64,000 bases of DNA from a virus: the IMG/VR virus record IMGVR_UViG_3300039159_000275, positions 1 through 64,000 of that record; one strand, written 5' to 3'. Positions 7,632-16,809 of this stretch are shown in pieces (positions within the stretch are counted from its first letter, which is position 1; every line of letters starts with the position of its first letter). A program made the position numbers and the translations under genes. The notes under the pieces are model-generated. The model was not told where the DNA came from. It was given only the letters and a program-made list of their open reading frames with translations, and did not search any database.

Positions 7632-8789
7632 TTAAAATTTATTAATAATATCGCATATTTTAATGATGTTATCAGTGGTTAAATCTTGATGATTTGGAAT
7701 ATAAAAACCGTATTTATCTATTTTTTCGCAATTTTCCAATTTGGTTTCTATTTTATTTTTAAAATTTTTCCAAAAGGGTTTATTAGACATGTTTCCAGCT
7801 ATTAACGGCCTTACTTCTATATTATTTTCTTTTAAAGATTTTACTATTTCTGATCTGTTTTTGTGTACAATGGGATATGCAAAATTTGAAATAAAACCTC
7901 TTTCTATTAATTTTAATTCGTTATTTTTAATATTTTCTTTATATATGTTATAATTAGCATTTCTAATTTTTTTAAAAATATCTAATTTATCTATTTGACT
8001 AATACCAATAAATGCTTGTAAATCGGTTGATCTTAAATTAAATCCAGGATAGTAAAATTGATATAATGCTGAAAATTCATCAACATTGTGTTTTTTTCTC
8101 CATAATAATTGTGTTTCAGAATCAATGTCTCTGTCCCAACCATGAGAACGACACGATAATAAAACATCATATATTTCTTTATCATTCGTGTTTATAAAAC
8201 CTCCTTCTATAGTTGATAAATGATGACCATAATACATTGAGAAAAAAGACATTATACCAAAACTTCCTAATTTTTTAGAATTAAATTCAGATCCCATACT
8301 TTCACAAACATCTTCAATTAATAGAACGTCATATTGTTTACAAAGATTAACAATTTTTTCCATATCTGGTACTAGACCTAAAACACTAACTAATATAACT
8401 GCTTTGGGTTTGTATTGTAAAAAACTTTTTTCTAACTCTTCTAAATTTAATGATAAATCAGACATATTACAATCTATCAAAATTGGATTTAATCCAATTT
8501 GCATAGGAGAAGAAACATCTGTCAACCATGAAAGAGCTGGTACAATTATATTATCACCAACAGATAATTTATTCATCTGTATTAAAGTAAAAAGACCTAA
8601 TAATATAGCTGAACTACCAGAATTTACATACACAGAATAATTTGTATGTATGTAATTGGCCCATTTTTTTTCTAATTGTACTGTTACTTCACCCTTTGTT
8701 AGTCGAGGAATAGGGTCTTGTTGTAACCATTCTATTAATCTATTAATGTCGTTTCTATCTATTGTATCACTTACTAATTTAATATTCAT
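7632..8789 (-). CDS. colD: ColD-like GDP-4-keto-6-deoxymannose 3-dehydratase
   Basis: PLP enzyme of the DegT/DnrJ/EryC1/StrS fold. In the segment FFSMYYGHHLSTIEGG a histidine (about residue 189 from the chosen start) replaces the PLP-binding lysine. This replacement marks the 3-dehydratases ColD and RfbH rather than aminotransferases. Other ColD-like blocks are EDVCESMGS, CRSHGWDR, PGFNLRSTDLQAFIG, IEVRPLIAGN and GFYIPNHQ. The reaction would remove the C3 hydroxyl of GDP-4-keto-6-deoxymannose. I start at ATG 8789 (MNIKLVSDTIDRND), five bases after the upstream stop; an ATG at 8834 would overlap that gene by 41 bases. RfbH-type specificity is the alternative, but adjacent gmd favours ColD. Confidence 0.85.
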   Translation of the reverse strand: MNIKLVSDTIDRNDINRLIEWLQQDPIPRLTKGEVTVQLEKKWANYIHTNYSVYVNSGSSAILLGLFTLIQMNKLSVGDNIIVPALSWLTDVSSPMQIGLNPILIDCNMSDLSLNLEELEKSFLQYKPKAVILVSVLGLVPDMEKIVNLCKQYDVLLIEDVCESMGSEFNSKKLGSFGIMSFFSMYYGHHLSTIEGGFINTNDKEIYDVLLSCRSHGWDRDIDSETQLLWRKKHNVDEFSALYQFYYPGFNLRSTDLQAFIGISQIDKLDIFKKIRNANYNIYKENIKNNELKLIERGFISNFAYPIVHKNRSEIVKSLKENNIEVRPLIAGNMSNKPFWKNFKNKIETKLENCEKIDKYGFYIPNHQDLTTDNIIKICDIINKF

Positions 8790-8793
8790 ATGT

Positions 8794-9696
8794 TTATTTG
8801 TATGTTTTGTAATATTTTCTAATTCCTTCTTCAAGATTCATAAATGAATAATTTGGAATTATTTGATTAAATTTTTCAATACTTAAATCTTTTCGCATTT
8901 GACCATTTGGTTTTGTTTCATCATAATCGATTCTCAAATGTAATGAATCAGTTGCTTTTAACGCAATATTTGCTATTTGCGAAATTGTTAAATTTTCGGG
9001 TGTTGCAACATTAAAAGATTCTGTAATGTCTTCTTCAATTACTCTTTTAATGATTTTAGCAAGATCAGATGCATGCATAAATTGACGCATTGGTTTTCCA
9101 TTACCATATAGTGTTATATGATCTTCTTTGTTTAAGTTAGCTAAATAAATCTTCTTAACAAGAGCAGTTACAAAATGAGATTTGTTTTCATCATCTTTAT
9201 CTTCATTACCATATAAATTACAAGGTGAAATATAATTATACTTAGTACCATATTCTTTATTACATGCATCAATTTGAACTGCCATGGCACGCTTCGCCAT
9301 CCCATATGAAAAATTAGTTTTAGTTGGTGCACCTCTATGTAAATCTTGTTCAAGCATTGGATATGTTTCAACTACATCTGGAAAAATACAAGATGAAAGA
9401 ATACCAATAAATTTTTTAACATGAAATTTGCGAGCATTACGAATCATAAAAGTATTCATTAAAATATTTTCTTCAAAATATTCAGAAGGGTGATTAATAT
9501 TATCAAAAATTCCACCGACTCTAGCTGCCAAATGTACAACACAATCAGGTTGATAATATTCATACATTTCTTTAACTTTATCTTGTATTGTTAAATCATA
9601 ATCTTTAGAAGACATATAATGTGCGCTTGGTAATATTTTTTGTAAATATTTACCACATAAACCTGAACCACCGGTTACTAAAATTTTATCATACAT
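8794..9696 (-). CDS. GDP-sugar 5-epimerase/4-reductase (ColC or GDP-fucose synthase type)
   Basis: 300 residues, extended SDR. NADP motif TGGSGLCG at residues 8-15; S101, S102 and C103 in LSSCIFP; Y131 and K135 in SYGMAK; and H174 in KSHFVTAL. These match the catalytic Ser, Cys, Tyr, Lys and His of GDP-L-fucose synthase (GMER). ColC, which makes GDP-L-colitose, belongs to the same family and cannot be separated from Fcl by motif. It is the first of three consecutive genes with colD and gmd, so a GDP-L-colitose route is the most economical reading. Alternatively it makes GDP-L-fucose from the gmd product. Upstream 158 bases (9697-9854) are non-coding. Confidence 0.85.
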   Translation of the reverse strand: MYDKILVTGGSGLCGKYLQKILPSAHYMSSKDYDLTIQDKVKEMYEYYQPDCVVHLAARVGGIFDNINHPSEYFEENILMNTFMIRNARKFHVKKFIGILSSCIFPDVVETYPMLEQDLHRGAPTKTNFSYGMAKRAMAVQIDACNKEYGTKYNYISPCNLYGNEDKDDENKSHFVTALVKKIYLANLNKEDHITLYGNGKPMRQFMHASDLAKIIKRVIEEDITESFNVATPENLTISQIANIALKATDSLHLRIDYDETKPNGQMRKDLSIEKFNQIIPNYSFMNLEEGIRKYYKTYK

Positions 9697-9854
9697 AATT
9701 TTATTTAAAATGTTTTGAAATAGTCGAAATTTTTCTCATCTTTGAAAAATTCCAATACTTGTTTAACATATATACGAAATTGTTTCTTATATTTATAATG
9801 CGTGTCAAAGTCCGTCGTTTTTGGCCATCATGACTTTTTTACTATATTTTTGTG

Positions 9855-10922
9855 TTATTTTAATAAAGATACATTGCGAAGTTCTTGTAATGATCTTTGA
9901 TAAGAATCATCAATTTTTAAATCTAAAGAAGTTATCCAATTAACATAATCTATTAAACCTGTTTCTAAAGAAACTTTTGGTACAAAATTTAACTCATTCT
10001 TAATTTTTGTAATGTCTGCAACGTTATGTTTAATATCTCCTTTACGTACTTCATTATTTATTTTAATTTTAGAAGTTGAAGAATATAAATTTCTTAATAG
10101 CTCTGCTAAATTTAAAATCTCTGTGCTAGTACCTGAACCAACATTATAAGTTTGAGAATTAGCAACAGGTTGCATTGCTAAAATTAATGAATCAACAACA
10201 TCTGAAACATGTATAAAATCTCTTGTCATTTTGCCGTCTTCAAAAATAAAAACATCTTTTTGAAATAAAAATTGTTTTGAAAAAATTGATAATATACCAG
10301 TATAAGGATTATTCAAACTTTGATATCGACCATACACATTTTGAAAACGTAAAATAGTGTAATCAATTTTATCTGTTAATAAAATTTTAAAAAGATACTC
10401 TTGATATAATTTATTTGCAGCATAAATTGATAATGGAGATACTTTATCCGTTTCAAGTGATGGTACTATTTTCCCATTTACAATATTAGCATCGCCATAA
10501 ACTGCTCGACTGGACGCTAAGATAATTTTATCAGGTGCTAATGTTGGATGTTTTAAATAAAAATTTAAAACATCTGCAGTACCATCAATATTTGTGTTGT
10601 GATATTTAGACAATTCATACATTGATTGACCTGTACCAGTTTCTGCAGCTAAATGATAAATAATATCAAATTTAAATCTTTCTTTCCACAATGTTATTCG
10701 ATCCTGATTGTAATTTATAACATCCGTTTTAAGAAATTTAAGAGGATATTTGGAATTTATAAATGAATTTAAAAATTGATATGAATATGAACTTAAAACA
10801 TTTGTACCATGAATTTGTGGATTTAAATTATCAATAACCCAAACTTCATGATTTTGTTCTAACAATTTCTTTACAAGATTAACTCCAATAAAACCTGCGC
10901 CGCCGGTTATTAAAATTTTCAT
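9855..10922 (-). CDS. NAD-dependent nucleotide-sugar epimerase/dehydratase
   Basis: 355-residue extended SDR with TGGAGFIG at residues 7-14, active-site SSRAVYGD, and Y-A-A-N-K as the YxxxK motif. The block AAETGTGQSMYELSKY is close to the ETGxGQSMYE signature I associate with dTDP-L-rhamnose 4-epimerases (Tll/WbiB type). The exact substrate is inference; UDP-glucose 4-epimerase is the alternative. Its start overlaps the stop of the upstream methyltransferase (10919-10922). It would supply a second activated sugar for the local glycosyltransferases. Cytoplasmic. Confidence 0.85.
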   Translation of the reverse strand: MKILITGGAGFIGVNLVKKLLEQNHEVWVIDNLNPQIHGTNVLSSYSYQFLNSFINSKYPLKFLKTDVINYNQDRITLWKERFKFDIIYHLAAETGTGQSMYELSKYHNTNIDGTADVLNFYLKHPTLAPDKIILASSRAVYGDANIVNGKIVPSLETDKVSPLSIYAANKLYQEYLFKILLTDKIDYTILRFQNVYGRYQSLNNPYTGILSIFSKQFLFQKDVFIFEDGKMTRDFIHVSDVVDSLILAMQPVANSQTYNVGSGTSTEILNLAELLRNLYSSTSKIKINNEVRKGDIKHNVADITKIKNELNFVPKVSLETGLIDYVNWITSLDLKIDDSYQRSLQELRNVSLLK

Positions 10923-11614
10923 TTCTTTACAAAGTACGCTAATTTATTTGGACCATATATTGTTTCAGGTAATGTAAACATTTCAGCGTGTGTAATGTTG
11001 TCTGTTAAATATTGATTCTCATCAGCTGTTAAAAACTCAGATGATGATATTTGTGTATCAACAATACGTTGTAAAAAATCATAAGTAGTGTTAGTGCGTT
11101 TTTCATTAATATCTAAAGTTGTTCCATATAAATCTTTAAAATCATTAATTGGCCAAAAAGAAGTATGTAAATCTTCAACCCAATATTGACCATTAGATTT
11201 TAAAAATGAAAACAATGTGCCAAAACTTACTTGTTGTTGTTGCATCATATGACCACCATCATCAATGATAATATCAAAAGCAGTATTTGCTTTTTCAAGA
11301 AACTGTTGTAAGCTTTCCCTACTAGATTGATCGGCAATATATGTTGTTACTTTATCATTATTCAAATATGTATAATTTTCAATATCAATAGCGTGGATTG
11401 TTGCATTTGGAAAATAATCATACCACATTTTTAAAGACGGTCCACCACCAATACCAATTTCTAAAAATGTAATTGCTTGATTTCTAATTGCTTCAAATGT
11501 TTTTTCATATTGTGTTGTGAAATGTAAACGGGGACCATGATGTTTACCATCTTGAGGAATTTCAGTACCTTTATCTGAAGCATATTTATTTGCAAGTTGT
11601 GTTAAAGTCATCAT
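10919..11614 (-). CDS. SAM-dependent O-methyltransferase, MycE/TylE-like family
   Basis: 231 residues. The N-terminal block LANKYASDKGTE with a later HFTTQYEKTF is typical of sugar O-methyltransferases of the macrolide (MycE-like) family and related polysaccharide enzymes. Motif I is FLEIGIGGGPSLKMW; the likely metal site includes IDDGGH, and there is a later VEDLHTS. It probably methylates a sugar hydroxyl. It overlaps both neighbours by four bases (10919-10922 and 11611-11614), so it is tightly coupled within the leftward operon. Two consecutive Met codons begin the ORF. Confidence 0.8.
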   Translation of the reverse strand: MMTLTQLANKYASDKGTEIPQDGKHHGPRLHFTTQYEKTFEAIRNQAITFLEIGIGGGPSLKMWYDYFPNATIHAIDIENYTYLNNDKVTTYIADQSSRESLQQFLEKANTAFDIIIDDGGHMMQQQQVSFGTLFSFLKSNGQYWVEDLHTSFWPINDFKDLYGTTLDINEKRTNTTYDFLQRIVDTQISSSEFLTADENQYLTDNITHAEMFTLPETIYGPNKLAYFVKK

Positions 11615-12306
11615 ACGTATTTATATTTTATATTTTGATCAATTTTGTAATTGTATTTATTCAAACAATAATCAATTTCTTTTTTTCTTAATTCTGTTGT
11701 TGCAAGCGTATTTGTTACACTATTAGGCCACATTCTGATACTAACATAAGTATTATCTGAAATTGAAACAGGTTCACCATATTTATGAAATAACGTGTAA
11801 GCTATTTCGCAATCATTCATCCAAATTAAATTATCATCGAAAAAATTATTATCATTTTTAAAAAACATAACTGAAGGAGCACCTATTGTGTTTTTCGCAG
11901 TAATAATTTCATCAGCATAAGAAGGTGTCATGTTTCTATAAAAAGAAGTACCCATTTGATCTGTATGATTAAAATTAAAAAAACCCCAATCCATTTTTAT
12001 TTTTTCTAAAGCATGTTCATTATAAAAGAAATCATCTTGATGCATTATTTTAATATATTCACCTTTTGCGTGTAAAATTGCATTATTCATATTGTTAGAT
12101 GAATTACCAATCTTTTCAAGATTACGATAATATTTAATATTACTATTTTTACAAACATTGAAGATTATATCTGATTTAGAATGATCTGATATAATAATTT
12201 CATAATCTTTTTCTGATTGATTGTTAATTGTGTTCAAAAGAACTTTTAAATATTTGTCACCAACACCATTCATTTCATAAGTTGGAATACATATTGAAGT
12301 TTTCAT
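11611..12306 (-). CDS. Family 2 glycosyltransferase
   Basis: 231 residues of GT-A fold. The N-terminus SICIPTYEMNG is the strand-turn that binds the nucleotide sugar; IIISDHSKSD follows; and the metal-binding DxD-like motif is HQDDFF near residue 94. The family uses activated sugars to extend glycans with inversion. It lacks a membrane segment, so it acts in the cytoplasm or at the inner membrane face. It overlaps the GT10 gene upstream by 32 bases and the methyltransferase by four. Donor and acceptor unknown. Confidence 0.83.
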   Translation of the reverse strand: MKTSICIPTYEMNGVGDKYLKVLLNTINNQSEKDYEIIISDHSKSDIIFNVCKNSNIKYYRNLEKIGNSSNNMNNAILHAKGEYIKIMHQDDFFYNEHALEKIKMDWGFFNFNHTDQMGTSFYRNMTPSYADEIITAKNTIGAPSVMFFKNDNNFFDDNLIWMNDCEIAYTLFHKYGEPVSISDNTYVSIRMWPNSVTNTLATTELRKKEIDYCLNKYNYKIDQNIKYKYV

Positions 12307-13087
12307 TAGTTATTTCTAATATTTTTTCTTTTAAACGTTTATTATAATCCATATAATATAACGCAGTTTGATAATTTTCTTCAATTGCAACAATTCGATT
12401 ATTATAGTCAAATTCCGTCAATTTGTTTACTTTATCAAAACATTCTTCTATAGTATTAAAACAAATTATACCATCAATATTAAAATAATTTGAAATATTT
12501 TCACATCCCCAATAAATAGGTATAGTTTTAGTTAAAAAACAATCTATTATTTTTTCAGTAAACCAATTTTTAATATTTACATTTTCAACACATATATGAA
12601 ACATTGAATCATTAAAAAGTATAATTTTATCATTTGGTAAATTTCCAATATACTTTTTATATTGATTTGGTATAGGTAAATTAGAACTATTATAAAATTC
12701 AGTTTTAATTTTAAAAAGATTTTCTGAATGCCAAATTTTTGATCTTAATATGTGACCATTTGTTTTTGATTTAGAGTTACATAACATTGTAACTTTTAGT
12801 TTTTTTTCTATAGAATTTGGATTAACAAATGAAGATCCAAATTCAAATAACACACTATTATTACATTTAGATAAAATATTTTCTGACCATGTTAAAATAA
12901 AATCATAATATTTATGATTTTCATAAACTTTTTCAAATTGTAAACCTATTTCAGGAGGTTCAATTATTAATAATATTTTAATACCATCAAAATGTGGTAA
13001 ATGATAACTGTCAATAACAAGTAATGTTGGTTTTAAAACATTAAATAGAGGTAAATGTACAGTGTTATTAATTATATTAATGTTCAT
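12275..13087 (-). CDS. Family 10 (alpha-1,3-fucosyltransferase-like) glycosyltransferase
   Basis: The conserved GT10 core is clear: FHICVENVNI, then FTEKIIDCFLTKTIPIYWG and NISNYFN. This matches the F-x-I-x-x-E-N plus T-E-K-I-x-D-x-F-x-x-x-x-I-P-I-Y-W-G signature of alpha-1,3/4-fucosyltransferases. These enzymes use GDP-L-fucose; colitose is 3-deoxy-L-fucose, so GDP-colitose is a chemically plausible donor here. Start at ATG 13087 overlaps the upstream GT11 stop as ATGA; the ATG at 13099 is less likely. The N-terminal half (acceptor domain) is divergent, as usual for the family. Confidence 0.85.
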   Translation of the reverse strand: MNINIINNTVHLPLFNVLKPTLLVIDSYHLPHFDGIKILLIIEPPEIGLQFEKVYENHKYYDFILTWSENILSKCNNSVLFEFGSSFVNPNSIEKKLKVTMLCNSKSKTNGHILRSKIWHSENLFKIKTEFYNSSNLPIPNQYKKYIGNLPNDKIILFNDSMFHICVENVNIKNWFTEKIIDCFLTKTIPIYWGCENISNYFNIDGIICFNTIEECFDKVNKLTEFDYNNRIVAIEENYQTALYYMDYNKRLKEKILEITNENFNMYSNL

Positions 13088-13863
13088 ATTATAATCCAAT
13101 TATCGCAATAAATATCTTTGGTTTCTAAGTGATTTAAATTAGGACCAAACCATTTTTTCGGAGCTATTATTTTTTTGTTTTCAGATTCAGATAACCAAGC
13201 ACCCCACCAAGAAAAAGTTGAATTTGAAATAATAAAATTTTTCATTTTTGACATTAAATAAATTTCACAATAATCTTTTTCTTCAATAAATTCAAATTTA
13301 CCTTTAATAAAGTTTTGCTTACACCATTCTATATCGGAAGAAAAAACAACATACTTATTATTAAAATCAAAATAAGACATTGCATTGTTAAAATAATCCA
13401 TGTCCATAACAACATGATTATTTTGATCATTTAAATAATCTCCTCTTCTAACATGAATAACTGTTCTATTATACAAATGAGAATATTTTTTATCTAATTC
13501 TGTCCTAATATTTAATGGTAAGTCAAAAAGATTTAAAATATCTTTTCGATATTTTTTAAAATATTTTTCAGATTGAAAATAACCGATATATTGAGCATCT
13601 TTAATATATTCTATATTTTGAAATCCCCACTCTATATTTTTTATAGAGTGAAGTGTTATATCAGATTTTTTAAATTTATCAAAAAATATTGAAAATTCTC
13701 TAGCATGAGAAACATCCCATCTTTTATCTGATAATAATTCATTATATCTTTTTTCTATATTTAATAAAACTAATTCATCAACATTTTGAGTTGCTAATGC
13801 ATACATACTTGCTATTTGAAAAAGCATATTTCCAAGACCTCCAATTGGATATAGATATATCAT
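13084..13863 (-). CDS. Family 11 (alpha-1,2-fucosyltransferase-like) glycosyltransferase
   Basis: 259 residues carrying the GT11 motifs: GGLGNMLFQIASMYALA at the N-terminus, HVRRGDYL (the GDP-fucose-binding HxRRGDY), SNSTFSWWGAWL, and APKKWFGP. These enzymes transfer L-fucose from GDP-fucose; some members transfer colitose in bacterial O antigens. This is the first gene of the leftward block, with its start at 13863 facing the rightward block. The promoter should lie in 13864-14200. Cytoplasmic, with no membrane segment. Confidence 0.9.
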   Translation of the reverse strand: MIYLYPIGGLGNMLFQIASMYALATQNVDELVLLNIEKRYNELLSDKRWDVSHAREFSIFFDKFKKSDITLHSIKNIEWGFQNIEYIKDAQYIGYFQSEKYFKKYRKDILNLFDLPLNIRTELDKKYSHLYNRTVIHVRRGDYLNDQNNHVVMDMDYFNNAMSYFDFNNKYVVFSSDIEWCKQNFIKGKFEFIEEKDYCEIYLMSKMKNFIISNSTFSWWGAWLSESENKKIIAPKKWFGPNLNHLETKDIYCDNWIII

Positions 13864-13964
13864 TTTTTATTTATAAAATAATATACATTTCTATAATTTT
13901 TTATATAATTTTTAATATTTTAGCTCATATAATATGGGAAAAAGCTCCTATTTCAAATACTAAA

Positions 13965-14153
13965 ATGATTGATATATCAAATGTTACAAACTCAGATGAA
14001 TTATCTAAATTAGAACGAAGAATTTCATATAATGATGTTGCTTGTTATTTTGGAAAAGGGAGATTTAAAAATTTTAAATTAAATCCTCCTTATCATAATT
14101 TAAGTATGTATTTTGGTAATGGAGCTGGTAATATTACGATATTTGAATATTAA
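13965..14153 (+). CDS. Possible small protein, 62 aa
   Basis: The frame is open from inside the antisense of the GT11 gene through to 14153. A start at ATG 13965 gives MIDISNVTNSDELSKLERR and a C-terminal half rich in G, N, F and Y (YFGKGRFKNF, MYFGNGAGNI). Upstream in the same frame, 13864-13964 would encode a very hydrophobic Ile/Phe/Tyr stretch, so a longer membrane-anchored form using a non-ATG start is possible. No homologue recognised. This is the only content seen in the 337-base gap between the two glycan blocks other than promoters. Confidence 0.4.
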   Translation: MIDISNVTNSDELSKLERRISYNDVACYFGKGRFKNFKLNPPYHNLSMYFGNGAGNITIFEY

Positions 14154-14200
14154 TTTTTTATATCTTTTATAAGAGAAAGGTTTCTTAAATAAATATTATC

Positions 14201-15277
14201 ATGAACATTTTTCATAATACAAACGTAATTCTAGTATATGGCAATTCTGGCAACGGTAAAACAACTACAGCTATAAAAATAAAAGATTTAGATCAATATA
14301 ATAAAGTTATTCATACTGATGGGATTTTTCTATATGAAAATTCACCGCAGCTTATAGATCTATATTTTAAATCAAATCAAGATGTTAGTTGTGCTGCTAG
14401 ATCAGAGGAATTTTTATATTATAAACATATTTACATTTTTGCTATTATACAGGAAATAGAACAAATATTAAAATCAACATCTTATGTTTCAAATATTATA
14501 ATCGAAGGATATGCATTAATGTTTTGTTTAAAAGAAATAACAGATTTTTTTAATAAAAGAGATTTAAGAATATATTTATTAGAAATGATAAATTTTAATA
14601 TTTTCATAGATCAAAAAGAAATTACATTTAATGAATTTCAAAATGTTTTATACAGTAAAGAAGTATTAAACAAATCAAATTATCAAAGTTTTGATTTTTT
14701 AAATGATATTGTAAAAGACAGTTCATCTTTAAATAAATTTATTTTGTCTGGTTTAGATAAAATAAATCTAAATGATAAAGTATTAGTAGATTTTGGTTGT
14801 AATTGTGGATATTTTTTATTTAAATTGAAGGATAAAAACTGTAAATTGATTGGTGTTGATGTATCTAAAGATGTATTAAAAATAGCATATGATATAAATA
14901 GAAGCTTTATAAAAACTGATAATATTACATTGTATAATATGTCATGTTTTGATTTTACAGAAAAAGTAAATGTTGTTTTTGCTGCTTCAATGTTTCATTA
15001 TCTGATTGATCAACAACAACAATTTATTGATCATTGTTATAATATATTAAACATTAATGGTATTCTATTATTAGAAATAGAAGAACACACTGATAATGAG
15101 AATATTAACACATTTAAAATAGCTAGAAGAGATGGTGAATCTTGTTTAAATTATCCAAACGAAAAAAAAATTCATCAAATGATTCATCGAAAGTTTTATG
15201 TTAAAAGCAAAACCATTTCTTCACATCAATCCGGAAGTTTTTTTAATAGATATTTTTACCATTTAATAAAATTATAA
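14201..15277 (+). CDS. P-loop kinase fused to class I methyltransferase
   Basis: 358 residues in two parts. Residues 1-~170 begin with a Walker A motif GNSGNGKT (14-21), then HTDGIFLYE and an acidic patch before NIIIEGYALMF, resembling small-molecule or nucleotide kinases of the AAA_33/zeta type. Residues ~190-358 form a SAM-dependent methyltransferase with VDFGCNCGYFLFKL (motif I), LIGVDVSKDVL and the motif IV region VVFAASMFHYL. Phosphorylation plus methylation in one chain recalls the O-antigen chain terminator WbdD, although that enzyme has another kinase fold and domain order. A role in capping a phage-made glycan is inference. Confidence 0.75.
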   Translation: MNIFHNTNVILVYGNSGNGKTTTAIKIKDLDQYNKVIHTDGIFLYENSPQLIDLYFKSNQDVSCAARSEEFLYYKHIYIFAIIQEIEQILKSTSYVSNIIIEGYALMFCLKEITDFFNKRDLRIYLLEMINFNIFIDQKEITFNEFQNVLYSKEVLNKSNYQSFDFLNDIVKDSSSLNKFILSGLDKINLNDKVLVDFGCNCGYFLFKLKDKNCKLIGVDVSKDVLKIAYDINRSFIKTDNITLYNMSCFDFTEKVNVVFAASMFHYLIDQQQQFIDHCYNILNINGILLLEIEEHTDNENINTFKIARRDGESCLNYPNEKKIHQMIHRKFYVKSKTISSHQSGSFFNRYFYHLIKL

Positions 15278-15291
15278 AACAATAATAATTA

Positions 15292-15942
15292 ATGTTACTA
15301 AAAGAATATTTTGATCATATTTACTGTATAAATTTAGACAGAAGACCGGATAAATGGAAAAACTGTTTACTTGAATTTGAAAAACACGATATAGTAGTAG
15401 AACGAATTACTGCTATTGATGGAAATCCAAATAATGAAATAAAAAACGAAATAAAAGAACCATATGTTTATAAACCTGGAATAATAGGTTGTGCATTATC
15501 ACATTTAAAAATAGTTAAAGATGCATTAGAAAATAATTATAAAAATATTTTAATATTAGAAGATGATATAGTATTTGAAGAAGAAGTTAATTATAAATTT
15601 TCGGAATATATCAATAAAATACCATTAGATTGGCAACTTTTATATTTTGGCGGAAATCATTTAGGAGAACATTTTACTGAAATAAATGATAATGTTTTTA
15701 AAATAACTAACACATATACAACACATTGTATTGGTATGAAAAATGAATTTTTTAAAAAATTCATTGCTCGTGTGGAATTATCAATCGATTATCCAATTGA
15801 TGTTATATATGCAGAGTTACAAAAATCAAATTCTGCATATTGCTTTAAACCACATTTAGCATGGCAAAGAAAAGGTTTTTCTGATATTGATAATGCATAT
15901 GTTGATTATGATATAATTATAAAAGAATTTAAAGCTAATTAA
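15292..15942 (+). CDS. Family 25 glycosyltransferase
   Basis: 216 residues. Family features are YCINLDRRPDKWKN at the N-terminus, GCALSHLKIVKDAL, and the metal-binding ILEDDIVFEE. This is the arrangement of LPS galactosyltransferases LgtB/LpsA and of procollagen galactosyltransferases. It transfers a hexose, often galactose, to a glycan. It lies 14 bases after the kinase/methyltransferase and five bases before the next glycosyltransferase, in the rightward glycan operon. Confidence 0.88.
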   Translation: MLLKEYFDHIYCINLDRRPDKWKNCLLEFEKHDIVVERITAIDGNPNNEIKNEIKEPYVYKPGIIGCALSHLKIVKDALENNYKNILILEDDIVFEEEVNYKFSEYINKIPLDWQLLYFGGNHLGEHFTEINDNVFKITNTYTTHCIGMKNEFFKKFIARVELSIDYPIDVIYAELQKSNSAYCFKPHLAWQRKGFSDIDNAYVDYDIIIKEFKAN

Positions 15943-15947
15943 AAAAT

Positions 15948-16772
15948 ATGTATTATTTACAAACAATATTTGCACCCAATAATAACCAATTAAATAGAAA
16001 TATTGCATCAATTAAAAGTCTTGATGCATATTTGAAAAAATATCCATATCCAGTTATTTTAATATGTGGTGGTTGGTGTGAATCCGAAGAATATTGGGAT
16101 AAAATCATTACATGTTTAAATGAAACAACAAGCTTTAAAAGTCATTATTTTAAATTTAATGAAAATAAAGGAAAATCCTTTACAATTAATTTTTTGTTTG
16201 ATAATTTTTTAAAATCAAGTTCTGAAAAATATTTTTTAACTGCTGATTCAGACATATGTTTTGATTTAAATGTTTATAATTTTTTTGAACGATTAGAAGA
16301 AGCTCCTAAACATATAGAAAGAATAACAAATAAATCTTTTGGTATGATAGCATTAAATCAAACACAAATGAGCTGTCATGTTTATGAAAATTTAAAAATA
16401 AATCATGAGTACAGCAATTCATTTAATGAAGAAGAAATAATCATTTCTTCTTCTAATACATCAGGTATAGCAGGTGGTTGCTTATACACATCAACTGCTG
16501 CTTGGAAAAAAATAAACGGATATAGATTAATTCACATTTATGGTGGAGACGATGGCTATTATGCATATGACAATTATGTAAATAACTTTAGTTGTGATGT
16601 ATTATTAACATTGTCAATTATACATCCTTTTGATACAGATAAAGATTATCAACAATGGAAAAGCGATCAAATTAAAATGATTCAAAATGCTGGTGGACAT
16701 AATAGATTAGTTGATGAATATTTAAAAAGTAATATAATTTCAACTGATTTTTGGAAAAATAAACCTAAATAA
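15948..16772 (+). CDS. GT-A fold glycosyltransferase
   Basis: 274 residues. The segment FLTADSDICFD provides a D-x-D-like nucleotide-sugar site around residue 100, followed later by GIAGGCLYTSTAAWKK and the acidic IYGGDDGYYAY motif common in GT2-like and chondroitin-type transferases. It has no transmembrane segment. Substrate unknown. A 37-base gap separates it from the next gene. The N-terminus (MYYLQTIFAPNNNQLNRN) is not the classic GT2 PTYN motif, so the assignment is to fold rather than family. Confidence 0.7.
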   Translation: MYYLQTIFAPNNNQLNRNIASIKSLDAYLKKYPYPVILICGGWCESEEYWDKIITCLNETTSFKSHYFKFNENKGKSFTINFLFDNFLKSSSEKYFLTADSDICFDLNVYNFFERLEEAPKHIERITNKSFGMIALNQTQMSCHVYENLKINHEYSNSFNEEEIIISSSNTSGIAGGCLYTSTAAWKKINGYRLIHIYGGDDGYYAYDNYVNNFSCDVLLTLSIIHPFDTDKDYQQWKSDQIKMIQNAGGHNRLVDEYLKSNIISTDFWKNKPK

Positions 16773-16809
16773 TAATTTTACAAAGACTATAAAAACAAAT
16801 AGATAATTG

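Noticed and set aside
13791-13964. Long 5' extension of the plus-strand ORF into the GT11 gene
   Set aside because: It would overlap the GT11 start on the other strand by 73 bases; a start at 13965 needs no overlap.
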